33,166 bases of DNA, taken from contig JAQWOM010000012.1 of NCBI GenBank assembly GCA_029245865.1, positions 1-33,166 on the forward strand, written 5' to 3'. Position numbers and translations under genes: made by a program. Below are positions 1 through 7,474 of the stretch, piece by piece. This stretch comes from Planctomycetota bacterium. Its GTDB lineage: Bacteria; Planctomycetota; B15-G4. Positions within the stretch are counted from its first letter, which is position 1, and the number at the start of each line of letters is the position of its first letter. The notes under the pieces were generated by a model. It searched no databases. It had not been told where the DNA came from and worked only from the letters and a program-made list of their open reading frames with translations.

Positions 1-1530
1 ATGCCGCTGGAGTTCTTGCACATCCTTTCGCCGGCGCTCGAGCATGACTTCGAGTTCGACATCATCGATTCGATGGTGGAGCCCGACCCCATGGGCAAGC
101 TGTGGGAGAAACTCGAAGGGGCCTTTGCTTTCGCGTCGACGTGCATTGTTGGTTATCAGGTTGCAGACGGCGCGTCCGTGGCTGAGCAGGTGCGCAGCAA
201 GTACCCCGATTTGCCGATGATCTGGGGTGGATGGTTTCCCTCGGTTGCGCCCGAACTGTATCTCTCGCGTGACCTCGCCAACGCGGTCTGCCTGGGGCAG
301 GGTGAGGTGACGTTCACCGAATGGCTTCTTGCGATCCGCAATGGCACACCCGTGGACGAGGTCGCAGGATTGGCTCTCTGGCGAGACGGCAAGCTGTTCC
401 ACACGCCCAAGCGAGATCTGGTTGCACTCGATGATCTGCCGCCGCCGGCTTTTGATCTGATCGACGTCGAGAAGTATCTCGACGTTCAAGAGAGTCAGGC
501 GAGTACGGCGAAGGTGCGGTACAGGTTTCCTGACCCGCCTGGCTACAGCATGCAGAAACCCTATCGAGCTGTGTCGTATTTCAGCTCATATGGTTGCCCA
601 GAGCCGTGCACGTTCTGCTGTTCGCCGTTGGTCACAGACCGTCGCTGGAAAGCTCTGGATGCGGAAGTGCTCGTCGATCGCATCGTCGAACTGAAGAAGA
701 TCTATCCGTTCGATGTGGTGCGCTTTCAGGATGCCAACTTCGGTGTGCATGAGAAGCGCGTCAAGCGCTTCTGTGAACTGCTCATTGAGCGTGACCTCAA
801 CATTCACTGGAACGCGACGATCGAGGTCGAAACGATCGTTCGGTATTCCGATGAGACCCTGGATCTGATGCGAGATTCGGGTTGTCACATGATGTGGGTC
901 GGCGCGGAGGCTGCTGCTGCAGAGACTCAGGAATACATTCGCAAGGGCATTCAGCAGGGCAATGTCGACATTGCCATGCGGCGCATGTGGGAGCGCAACA
1001 TCAAGATCGGCCTGTTCTGGATCATTGGTTATCCAGATGAGACGCCCGCGTCGATGCGCGAAACGCTCACACTCGCGGCCGAGATGAAAACCCTCTATCC
1101 GACGTGCACGAGCGAGGTGCTCTTGTACCGACCGCTTCCAGGCACCGTGTCGGGTGAGCATGCGGAGCGCAATGGATATGAGATGCCGTTGAGCTTTGAT
1201 ACGTGGGGGGGCATGGTCGAGTACAAGTTCGAGAACAAGACCTATGAATCGCTGCCTGATGACATCAAGCGGGATTACCATCGCTACACCTATCTGGTGC
1301 CTTGGTTCGACGGGCTCGTGAAGGGCCGAAGCCCGTATCACCGCTTCTTGAAGTGGATGGCGGGATACCGGTTGCGCAATCACAGGTACGCCTGGACGGT
1401 GGAGTTCAAGCTGTACGACCTGGGTAAGCGCTTTATGCAATCGCTGGGATTGAAGAGGCGTCCCCAACTGGCCGCACGGGCTGCGGGAGTCGCTGTAGAA
1501 GGCACCTCTCACAACGTTCGCGAGGCCTGA
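1..1530 (+). CDS. B12-binding domain radical SAM protein (5' end outside window)
   Basis: This is a radical SAM enzyme with an N-terminal cobalamin-binding (Rossmann-type) domain. Such enzymes cleave SAM at a 4Fe-4S cluster and often perform methylations or rearrangements; the substrate cannot be read here. The visible B12-type domain spans residues 1 to about 125 (GGWFPSVAPE, then GQGEVTF). The radical SAM core begins near residue 190 and has the cluster motif C199-x3-C203-x2-C206. A further cysteine, C207, follows directly. The C-terminal 120 residues are a family-variable tail. The first visible residues (PLEFLHILSPAL) correspond to the segment that normally comes 15-30 residues into this domain, after the first beta strand. 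The gene therefore almost certainly begins upstream of the window, and the ATG at position 1 is probably internal. The family call is firm; the substrate is unknown. Confidence 0.88.
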   Translation: MPLEFLHILSPALEHDFEFDIIDSMVEPDPMGKLWEKLEGAFAFASTCIVGYQVADGASVAEQVRSKYPDLPMIWGGWFPSVAPELYLSRDLANAVCLGQGEVTFTEWLLAIRNGTPVDEVAGLALWRDGKLFHTPKRDLVALDDLPPPAFDLIDVEKYLDVQESQASTAKVRYRFPDPPGYSMQKPYRAVSYFSSYGCPEPCTFCCSPLVTDRRWKALDAEVLVDRIVELKKIYPFDVVRFQDANFGVHEKRVKRFCELLIERDLNIHWNATIEVETIVRYSDETLDLMRDSGCHMMWVGAEAAAAETQEYIRKGIQQGNVDIAMRRMWERNIKIGLFWIIGYPDETPASMRETLTLAAEMKTLYPTCTSEVLLYRPLPGTVSGEHAERNGYEMPLSFDTWGGMVEYKFENKTYESLPDDIKRDYHRYTYLVPWFDGLVKGRSPYHRFLKWMAGYRLRNHRYAWTVEFKLYDLGKRFMQSLGLKRRPQLAARAAGVAVEGTSHNVREA

Positions 1531-1633
1531 TGCTCTCGTCGATGTCGATGCAAGGGCAAGGTGAACTCTTGTCGCTCGCCTCTACGGGCTGCGCGGCTTG
1601 GCGTGTAGACGTTCAGTTCAAGAAAGGGGCGCC

Positions 1634-2614
1634 ATGACGCCGGTGCCGCCTCCTGTTGCGAAATGCGTCAGCATGCTGGGTTTTCCCATGGACCTTGGTG
1701 CAGGGCGCCGAGGTGTGGACATGGGGCCTGAAGCCGTCCGCTACGCGGGGCTGGAAGAGTCCGTCAAAAGTGAGCTAAATCTGGAGTTTGAAGATCTTGG
1801 CGATGTGGATGTCCCTGCGCCTGCGGCGATTGAACGGGGGCCTGGGCCGAAGTATGTGAAAGAGATCGTGTCGGCCTGCGAAAACCTTGCGCCGCGCGTC
1901 GAGTCGATCCTGGACGAAGGGAAGTTCCCGGTCGTGGTCGGTGGAGATCACTCCATGGCCATGGGGACAGTGACCGGAGTTGCCTCGCATTTTCGAAAGA
2001 AGAACGAAAAGATCGGCATGGTCTGGATTGACGCCCATGCCGACTTCAACACGGACAAGACCTCTCCGAGCGGCAATGTGCACGGGATGCCTTTGGCTTC
2101 GCTCATGGGGTACGGCCCCGAGGAACTGGTCGGCATCGGCGGCTTCTCACCAAAGGTCGACCCCGAGAACACCGTTCTGATCGGTATCCGCTCGGTGGAT
2201 GACGGTGAGCGTGAACTGGTCATGGCAAGCGGCATCCATTACTACGAGATGATGAAAATTGACGCCCGTGGCATGGCTGCGGTTATCGAAGAAGCCATCG
2301 CTCTCGCAACACGTGGAACCGCGGGAGTGCACGTCTCGTTGGATATGGATGGCATCGACCCAGCCTGCGCGCCAGGCGTTGGGACTCCCGTGGCGGGCGG
2401 GATTTCCATGCGAGAGTCGTATCTCCTGATGGAGATGCTGGCTGACTCCGGGCGACTGGTTTCCATGGAGGTCGCCGAACTCAATCCCATTCTTGATTCG
2501 GGCAATGCGACTGCCGAACTCGCCTGCGAAATGATCACCTCGGCGCTGGGCAAGAAGGTCATGGGGCCTCTGGCGGGGCGCGGCCACAGGCGGACCGGCC
2601 GCCTGCGGAGCTAG
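1634..2614 (+). CDS. rocF: Arginase (ureohydrolase family)
   Basis: It hydrolyses L-arginine to ornithine and urea in the cytoplasm, using a binuclear manganese centre. All metal ligands are present: H106 in GGDHS, D133, H135 and D137 in DAHADFN, and D237 and D239 in SLDMDGID. The segment SPSGNVHGMPL after the DAHAD motif is typical of true arginases and argues against agmatinase. The length, 326 residues, is normal. I chose the ATG at 1634 because a purine-rich site (AAAGGGG, ending at 1629) lies just upstream; an in-frame start at 1598 would add 12 unconserved residues. It stands alone, about 100 bases after the radical SAM gene. The C-terminal tail is arginine-rich and shows no family resemblance. 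Formiminoglutamase is a less likely alternative. Confidence 0.92.
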   Translation: MTPVPPPVAKCVSMLGFPMDLGAGRRGVDMGPEAVRYAGLEESVKSELNLEFEDLGDVDVPAPAAIERGPGPKYVKEIVSACENLAPRVESILDEGKFPVVVGGDHSMAMGTVTGVASHFRKKNEKIGMVWIDAHADFNTDKTSPSGNVHGMPLASLMGYGPEELVGIGGFSPKVDPENTVLIGIRSVDDGERELVMASGIHYYEMMKIDARGMAAVIEEAIALATRGTAGVHVSLDMDGIDPACAPGVGTPVAGGISMRESYLLMEMLADSGRLVSMEVAELNPILDSGNATAELACEMITSALGKKVMGPLAGRGHRRTGRLRS

Positions 2615-2737
2615 TCCACCGAAGGCTCGTCTGGTGGCAGGTCTGGCTCAGTTGAAGCAGGCCGATTTGAGCCATTTCGCAAGTGTCCTCGTGTGCGTTG
2701 TGGGATCCCGATGCGCCGGCCTGTATCCTGATCCGTC

Positions 2738-4276
2738 GTGAAGCTCCACTGGCGCATCCTTATCGCACTCCTCGCGGGTGTGGCGGTCGGTGGAGTGTTC
2801 CAGACTGCGTTGGACGCACCGCCCTGGATTGGCTTGAGCGTGCAGGCCGGCGATGGCGGCGACGTCGTCGTCGCGGTCGAAGCTGATAGCCCCGCAGCCA
2901 CAGCTGGTCTCCGGGTCGGCGATGTGATCCGCGGAGCATCGCTTGGTCAGGCGGGTGCTCTGTCGGACCGTGATGTCGTTGATGCCAATCGTTTCCGGCA
3001 AGAAATCGCAGGCGCTGAACTCGGTCAAGTGCTGTGGTTAGGGTTTACGGACGAACGTCCTCCCGTGCCCGTTACGGTTCGAATGGAGCCCGGATGTCAG
3101 CGAGCCGAATGGCTCCGACCTTTTGCGTTCCTCGCCGACATCTTCCTGGCACTGCTGAAGATGCTCATCGTTCCGATCATCCTGACCTCCATCATCACGG
3201 GTGTGGCGGGGGTGGGCGCGGGCAAAGCCTTGCGGCGCATGGGACTGAAGACCTTTGCGTACTACATCGGTACGAGCCTGCTCGCCGTGCTCGTCGGTCA
3301 AGTTCTCGTGAATCTCGTGCGCCCGGGTGAAGGGGCTGCGCTGGGGCTGGCTCCCTCCGACGAGTTCAAGACAGTCGCTGGCCAAAGTTTCTGGGATGTG
3401 ATCAAGCGGATGATCCCCACCAACGTGTTTGATGCGTTTGGTGACAATCGCGCGATGTTGCAGGTGATTTTCTTCGCGCTGCTGTTCGGGTATTTCGTCA
3501 CGCAGGTTGCCGAGCCTCACCGAAGCAGGATGAAGGGGCTTTTCGAGGCTGCCTTCGAGGTGATGATGAAGATGGCGGGATGGGTGCTGAGCCTCATTCC
3601 GTACGGCGTGTTCGTGCTGCTCGTGAAGGTGGTGGGCGAAACCGGTTTTGGCCTCTTCAAGCCCTTGGGCCTGTACATGGCCGTGGTCGCGGGTGGGCTT
3701 CTTTTTCACGCAGTCATTACGTTGCCCGCGTTGCTGAAGCTAGGAGGGGTGAGCCCACTGGGTTGGTTCAAGGCCATGGGGCCCGCCTTGATGACGGCTT
3801 TCTCGACATCTTCTTCGTCCATGACGCTCCCGGTGAGCCTCGACACCGTCGAGAGGCGTGGGCGGGTCAGTAACAAGACGACCTCTTTCGTTTTGCCGCT
3901 CGGGGCCACCATCAATATGGATGGCACCGCTCTTTACGAATGCGTTGGGGTGATTTTCCTGGCGCAGTACTACCAGGGCGTGAGTGATTTCCCGCTGACA
4001 CTCGGCGTGCAAGTGCAGGTGGTCCTCATGGCACTGCTCGCTTCGGTGGGAGCCGCCGGCATCCCCTCTGCCGGGCTCGTGATGATGCTCACCATCCTCG
4101 GAACACTCGGCTTGCCTGTGGAAGGTGCCGCCTTGCTACTGGCCGTGGACCGTCCGCTGGACATGCTGCGCACGGTGGTCAATGTGTGGAGCGATTCCTG
4201 CGGTGCGGCACTGGTCGCACGCTCGGAAGGAGAGACGCCCTTGCTGGAAGCAGGGGCTGCGGCGAATACGAGCTAG
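2738..4276 (+). CDS. SDF-family Na+/H+:dicarboxylate or amino acid symporter with PDZ-like insert
   Basis: This inner-membrane secondary transporter belongs to the glutamate/dicarboxylate (SDF, DAACS) family. Hallmarks are the serine-rich hairpin motif at residues 355-361 (TAFSTSSSS), NMDGT at 393-397, and the last-helix residues D471, D475 and N482 in a DRPLDMLRT-VNV context. The usual Gly-Asp after NV is Ser-Asp here. Between the first helix (about 5-24) and the second (about 128-152) sits an extra domain of about 90 residues. It contains VEADSPAATAGLRVGDVI (47-64), the classic signature of a PDZ domain, and would face the periplasm. The length of 512 exceeds the usual 400-440 because of this insert. 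The start is GTG at 2738 with no clear ribosome site; TATCCT lies 8 bases upstream. The stop overlaps that of the convergent osmC gene in a shared CTAG. The substrate is not determinable. Confidence 0.9.
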   Translation: MKLHWRILIALLAGVAVGGVFQTALDAPPWIGLSVQAGDGGDVVVAVEADSPAATAGLRVGDVIRGASLGQAGALSDRDVVDANRFRQEIAGAELGQVLWLGFTDERPPVPVTVRMEPGCQRAEWLRPFAFLADIFLALLKMLIVPIILTSIITGVAGVGAGKALRRMGLKTFAYYIGTSLLAVLVGQVLVNLVRPGEGAALGLAPSDEFKTVAGQSFWDVIKRMIPTNVFDAFGDNRAMLQVIFFALLFGYFVTQVAEPHRSRMKGLFEAAFEVMMKMAGWVLSLIPYGVFVLLVKVVGETGFGLFKPLGLYMAVVAGGLLFHAVITLPALLKLGGVSPLGWFKAMGPALMTAFSTSSSSMTLPVSLDTVERRGRVSNKTTSFVLPLGATINMDGTALYECVGVIFLAQYYQGVSDFPLTLGVQVQVVLMALLASVGAAGIPSAGLVMMLTILGTLGLPVEGAALLLAVDRPLDMLRTVVNVWSDSCGAALVARSEGETPLLEAGAAANTS

Positions 4277-4686
4277 GCCTGGCCCCATCGGAAGAGAATG
4301 GGCTTCTCGGTACGCTCGCTGAGGCTCGCATGAACGGGGCACGCGTGGGCTGCTCGCTCAAGCGCTTTTTTCACGTCGGCGTCCGGATCCAGTGGAATGT
4401 GAAGGATCGTGTTGAGCTTGGAGATGTGTCGAACCGGCTCGGCACTCATGGATTTGACGACGGTCACGCGCATGCCGCTCAGGTCGAGGTCGTGGCGGTT
4501 TGCGACGAGGCCCATGATCGTGGCGATGCAACTCCCGAGAGCCGTGGCGACGAGATCGGTCGGAGAAAACGACTCGCCCTTGCCGTGATTGTCGAGTGGG
4601 GCATCTGTCAGCAGTGTCTGGCCTGAAGGTTCATGACTCGCTTCGCAGCGCAGATCTCCTTGGTAGACGATGTCGATACGAACCAT
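4273..4686 (-). CDS. OsmC/Ohr family protein
   Basis: Proteins of this family are small cytoplasmic thiol peroxidases that reduce organic hydroperoxides. The two reactive cysteines are present: C53 in ATALGSCIATIMG and C116 in HACPVHASL. The first cysteine sits in the central helix, as expected. The length of 137 residues matches the OsmC-like (YhfA-type) branch. A GGAGAG ribosome site lies just before the ATG at 4686. The gene is convergent with the symporter, sharing a CTAG stop overlap, and divergent from rarA across about 145 bases. Whether it is an Ohr, OsmC or YhfA-type enzyme cannot be settled by eye; the wide spacing and the HACPVH context favour the YhfA-like branch. Confidence 0.88.
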   Translation of the reverse strand: MVRIDIVYQGDLRCEASHEPSGQTLLTDAPLDNHGKGESFSPTDLVATALGSCIATIMGLVANRHDLDLSGMRVTVVKSMSAEPVRHISKLNTILHIPLDPDADVKKALERAAHACPVHASLSERTEKPILFRWGQA

Positions 4687-4832
4687 GAGCTCTCTCCGGG
4701 GCGGGGCGTCGGGGTGTCGGACGGGGGGACTGCGAAGAATCCTACCCGCTCACGCCTCAGCAACGACAGGGCACAGAGCGCGGCTTCACGGCCCAAGTCG
4801 GTAAGCTATTCGGCTCCCAGATAGGTTCCACC

Positions 4833-6209
4833 ATGCCTGCTCGTCCAGACAGCGATCTCTTTTCCGATGCCGGCCAGAAGCGCGCGGCCGCGCATGCACC
4901 TCTGGCCGAGCGCATGCGTCCGACCTGTCTCGATGAGGTCGTCGGGCAAGACCACCTGCTGGCAGAGGACAGTTTGTTGCGCCGTGAGTCAGGCAGCGGG
5001 CAGCTGTCATCGCTTGTGCTGTGGGGGCCGCCGGGCTGTGGGAAAACAACTCTGGCTCGGTTGCTTGCGACAGAGTCGGGTTTCGAACTGGTCAGGCTCT
5101 CGGCGGTGTCTGCGGGTGTTGCAGACATCCGGCGCTGCCTGAGCGAGGCTTCCAGCCGACTGGGTGTGACAGCACGCAGGAAGCTTCTCTTTGTGGATGA
5201 AATCCATCGGTTCCACAAAGGACAGCAGGATGCGCTGCTGCACGAAGTGGAGGACGGGCGCGTGGTTCTTGTCGGGGCCACCACGGAGAACCCGGCTTTT
5301 CATCTGAACGGAGCTTTGCTCTCGCGATGCCGGCTCTTGCAGCTTGCCGCTCTGACGGACGAGGCCGCCAAGCAGTTGCTCGGGAGAGCACTTTCCGAGG
5401 AGCGCGGCCTGGGTGGCGAGAAGACGCTTGGGCCCAAGGCGCGCCGTGAGTTGATCGGAGCGGCTGGAGGCGACGGGCGTCGTTTGCTGAATCACCTGGA
5501 GCGTGCCGGACATATGGCGCGTGTCGAGGGGAAGAAGTCCATTTCGGCTGAACACGTGCGGCAGTCGCTTGGAGCCCCCGTGCTCGCGCATGACCGCGCG
5601 GGGGACCGTCACTTTGATGTGCTCAGCGCACTGCATAAATCGTTGCGTGGGAGCGACCCGGACGCTGCCGTCTTCTGGGTGCAGCGGCTTCTGGTGACGG
5701 GAGAGTCTCCATCTGTTGTGGCCCGCCGTCTGGTGCGTATGGCCAGCGAAGATGTCGGCCTCGCAGACCCGCGAGCTCTTGGCGTGGCGCTGGACGCTCT
5801 GCAAGCCGTGCAGTTCTTGGGGATGCCCGAAGGCGATGCGGCCTTGTGTCAGGCTGCGATCTACCTGGCGCTCGCTCCCAAGTCCGATTCGGTCTATCGG
5901 GCGGCATCTGCTGCGAAGCAGGCGGCCGAGCGCGGAGGGCCTGTGAATGTGCCGCCAGAGTTGGCGGGCTCAAAGCGAGAAGGTGCTCGCCCCTATCAAA
6001 ATCCTCACGAAGTGGAGGGAGCACTGACGTCTCAGCAGCATCTTCCGGATGCATGGGCAGGCGCTGAATTTTATCAGCCAGGTGAGCGGGGCTTCGAAGC
6101 CCATCTTCATGAACGCCTGGCGGCCTTCAGGAGTCGCCGTCGCGAGGGTCGGGCTAGGCGCGTGGACGAGTCGGAACGTTCTGCGGAAGGTGATTCAGCA
6201 GCGCCCTGA
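4833..6209 (+). CDS. rarA: Replication-associated recombination protein A (AAA+ ATPase)
   Basis: RarA (MgsA) is a clamp-loader-like AAA+ ATPase that acts at stalled replication forks. The order of motifs is canonical: LAERMRPTCLDEVVGQDHLL near the N-terminus, Walker A GPPGCGKT (65-72), Walker B LLFVDEIH (118-125), sensor 1 GATTENP (148-154) and an arginine finger in SRC (R165). The C-terminal half has the family hallmarks GSDPDAAVFWVQRLL, ASEDVGLADPRAL and the late YQNPHEVEGA and YQPGERGFE segments. The length of 458 is normal. The last 25 or so residues are a charged, unconserved tail whose coding DNA overlaps the end of the opposite-strand pcp gene by 56 bases. The ribosome site before ATG 4833 is weak. 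Confidence 0.94.
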   Translation: MPARPDSDLFSDAGQKRAAAHAPLAERMRPTCLDEVVGQDHLLAEDSLLRRESGSGQLSSLVLWGPPGCGKTTLARLLATESGFELVRLSAVSAGVADIRRCLSEASSRLGVTARRKLLFVDEIHRFHKGQQDALLHEVEDGRVVLVGATTENPAFHLNGALLSRCRLLQLAALTDEAAKQLLGRALSEERGLGGEKTLGPKARRELIGAAGGDGRRLLNHLERAGHMARVEGKKSISAEHVRQSLGAPVLAHDRAGDRHFDVLSALHKSLRGSDPDAAVFWVQRLLVTGESPSVVARRLVRMASEDVGLADPRALGVALDALQAVQFLGMPEGDAALCQAAIYLALAPKSDSVYRAASAAKQAAERGGPVNVPPELAGSKREGARPYQNPHEVEGALTSQQHLPDAWAGAEFYQPGERGFEAHLHERLAAFRSRRREGRARRVDESERSAEGDSAAP

Positions 6210-6792
6210 GAGACTCGAGGAGTGTGGCGTGCGAGAGGCTCGGTTCGGCGAGAGCACGGCGCTCGGCCTGCTCGGGTAGCAAGGGCACGTGCACGAAAGC
6301 GCAGGGCGTCTGGGGATGGTGGCGGAGCGTGGTGTACAGCACGTGGTTGCAGAGATAACGGCCCGCGTCATCAGACTGTCGCACCGGATGGCCCGCGTCT
6401 GCGAGCAGGCGTTCGAGCTCTACGAGGGGAAGAGTTGACTCGAGTTGTCGAGGGCCTTGTGGATCGATCAATGCGTCCTCGATTCGGGACCCTCCATTGT
6501 CGACCGACTCGCCATATGAGATCTGATTGTAAGCCGTTGTTTCGAGGCAGATCTCCGCTCGGCCGGCAGCTTGGCCAACCAGAACAATGGCGTCGGGTCG
6601 AGCGAGCGCGATGGCGGTGTCCAGAGTCGATGTCACGATGAGGACGTCGACGGGGAGGACAGCAATGTTCAGGGTGAACTCTTCGCTGCTCTCGGAGGCC
6701 AGATCTTGCACGAGGAGCTGCGATGGATTGACCGGTTCGCCGCCGAAGGGCTCGAAGCCGGTGAGCAGAATGCGAAGAGGAGCGCCCGTCAT
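6154..6792 (-). CDS. pcp: Pyrrolidone-carboxylate peptidase (C15 family)
   Basis: This cysteine peptidase removes N-terminal pyroglutamate from peptides in the cytoplasm. The N-terminal LLTGFEPFGGEPVNPS is the family signature. Catalytic residues are visible: a glutamate near position 80 (GRAEICLE), C148 in GRYLCNHVLY and H168 in AFVHVPLLP. The length is 212 residues, as expected. Its ATG overlaps the TGA of the upstream PTPS-like gene in ATGA (6789-6792), so the two are probably translated from one message. The 3' end runs 56 bases into the end of rarA on the other strand. The functional link with the PTPS-like protein is unclear. Confidence 0.93.
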   Translation of the reverse strand: MTGAPLRILLTGFEPFGGEPVNPSQLLVQDLASESSEEFTLNIAVLPVDVLIVTSTLDTAIALARPDAIVLVGQAAGRAEICLETTAYNQISYGESVDNGGSRIEDALIDPQGPRQLESTLPLVELERLLADAGHPVRQSDDAGRYLCNHVLYTTLRHHPQTPCAFVHVPLLPEQAERRALAEPSLSHATLLESLRALLNHLPQNVPTRPRA

Positions 6793-7295
6793 GTTTGCTG
6801 TGGTTCGTCTTGGTAGTGGTACTCGCCGCGCTGTCCTGAGGTTTCTTCGACCGCCACGGTCATATGCTGTATCCGCAGGTGGGGGAAAGATTTGATCAGC
6901 CGTCCGCGCAGTTCACGGCCCAGCCAGGTCGAGAGGTTTTCTGCGCTTACATTGTTCATCGGCATGATGATGACATCGTCCGCGGGGGACGCGTAGTAAC
7001 GCTCGAGGTATCGAATCTCGACGACACCGTCGGCTCGCGTTTCGGTCTTGAGTACGGGGTGTTCTCCCGGCAGAAGCCAGTGCTCGTCGAGTTCATCGAC
7101 AATGGCTCGGATGACCGGCTTGACGGACTTGAAGTCGAGGACTAACCCAAACTCATCGAGTGCTGCCTCGATGGTGACGAAGACCCGATAGTTGTGCCCG
7201 TGCAGTCGCTCGGCGGTGCCGTCAGGGAAGATGAGGAAGTGTGCTGCGGAAAACTTGAATGTTTCCTTCTGCAGATGAATGGACCAGCGTTCCAT
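6789..7295 (-). CDS. 6-pyruvoyl-tetrahydropterin synthase / QueD-like protein lacking the usual cysteine
   Basis: The protein belongs to the PTPS/QueD fold family, zinc enzymes acting on dihydroneopterin triphosphate in queuosine, biopterin or folate pathways. Zinc ligands are H19 (FSAAHF), H32 and H34 (LHGHNY). The segment VSAENLSTWLG matches the conserved PTAENL-type substrate site, and VAVEETSG the late glutamate region. The catalytic cysteine that QueD and PTPS carry a few residues before LHGH is missing; the segment reads GTAERLHGH, with a nearby glutamate E29. This may mark a PTPS-III-like or otherwise divergent activity. The length is 168 residues, longer than E. coli QueD (about 120). 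It is the first gene of a coupled pair with pcp and is divergent from the PilT-like gene. No preQ1-type leader was recognised. Confidence 0.82.
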   Translation of the reverse strand: MERWSIHLQKETFKFSAAHFLIFPDGTAERLHGHNYRVFVTIEAALDEFGLVLDFKSVKPVIRAIVDELDEHWLLPGEHPVLKTETRADGVVEIRYLERYYASPADDVIIMPMNNVSAENLSTWLGRELRGRLIKSFPHLRIQHMTVAVEETSGQRGEYHYQDEPQQT

Positions 7296-7474
7296 GGAAT
7301 CGGCCGTCGAGGGGGGCTTTGAGCAAGGCGATCATCATAAGGAAATGGGCCACAGGCGACCGATAAGCAGGCCTGGGCCTCGGAAAGCGGAATCGGTCGA
7401 GGGAGGGCCCAAGTCGAGAGGCCAAGCTGCCGAAGTAAAGAGTGTCCAGAAGACCTGCTGAGGAGAATCGCCCC

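Noticed and set aside
586..1512. 308-residue open frame on the minus strand
   Set aside because: Antisense to the radical SAM gene; no recognisable domain.
2645..2673. Possible terminator after arginase (GGCTCA and TGAGCC arms)
   Set aside because: The loop is long (about 15 bases) and no T-run follows, so support is too thin.
7296..7474. preQ1-type riboswitch before the PTPS/QueD-like gene, and an imperfect GGAATCGG-TCGAGGG repeat
   Set aside because: No A-rich tail or pseudoknot-like pairing was seen; the repeat is imperfect and may be chance in GC-rich DNA.
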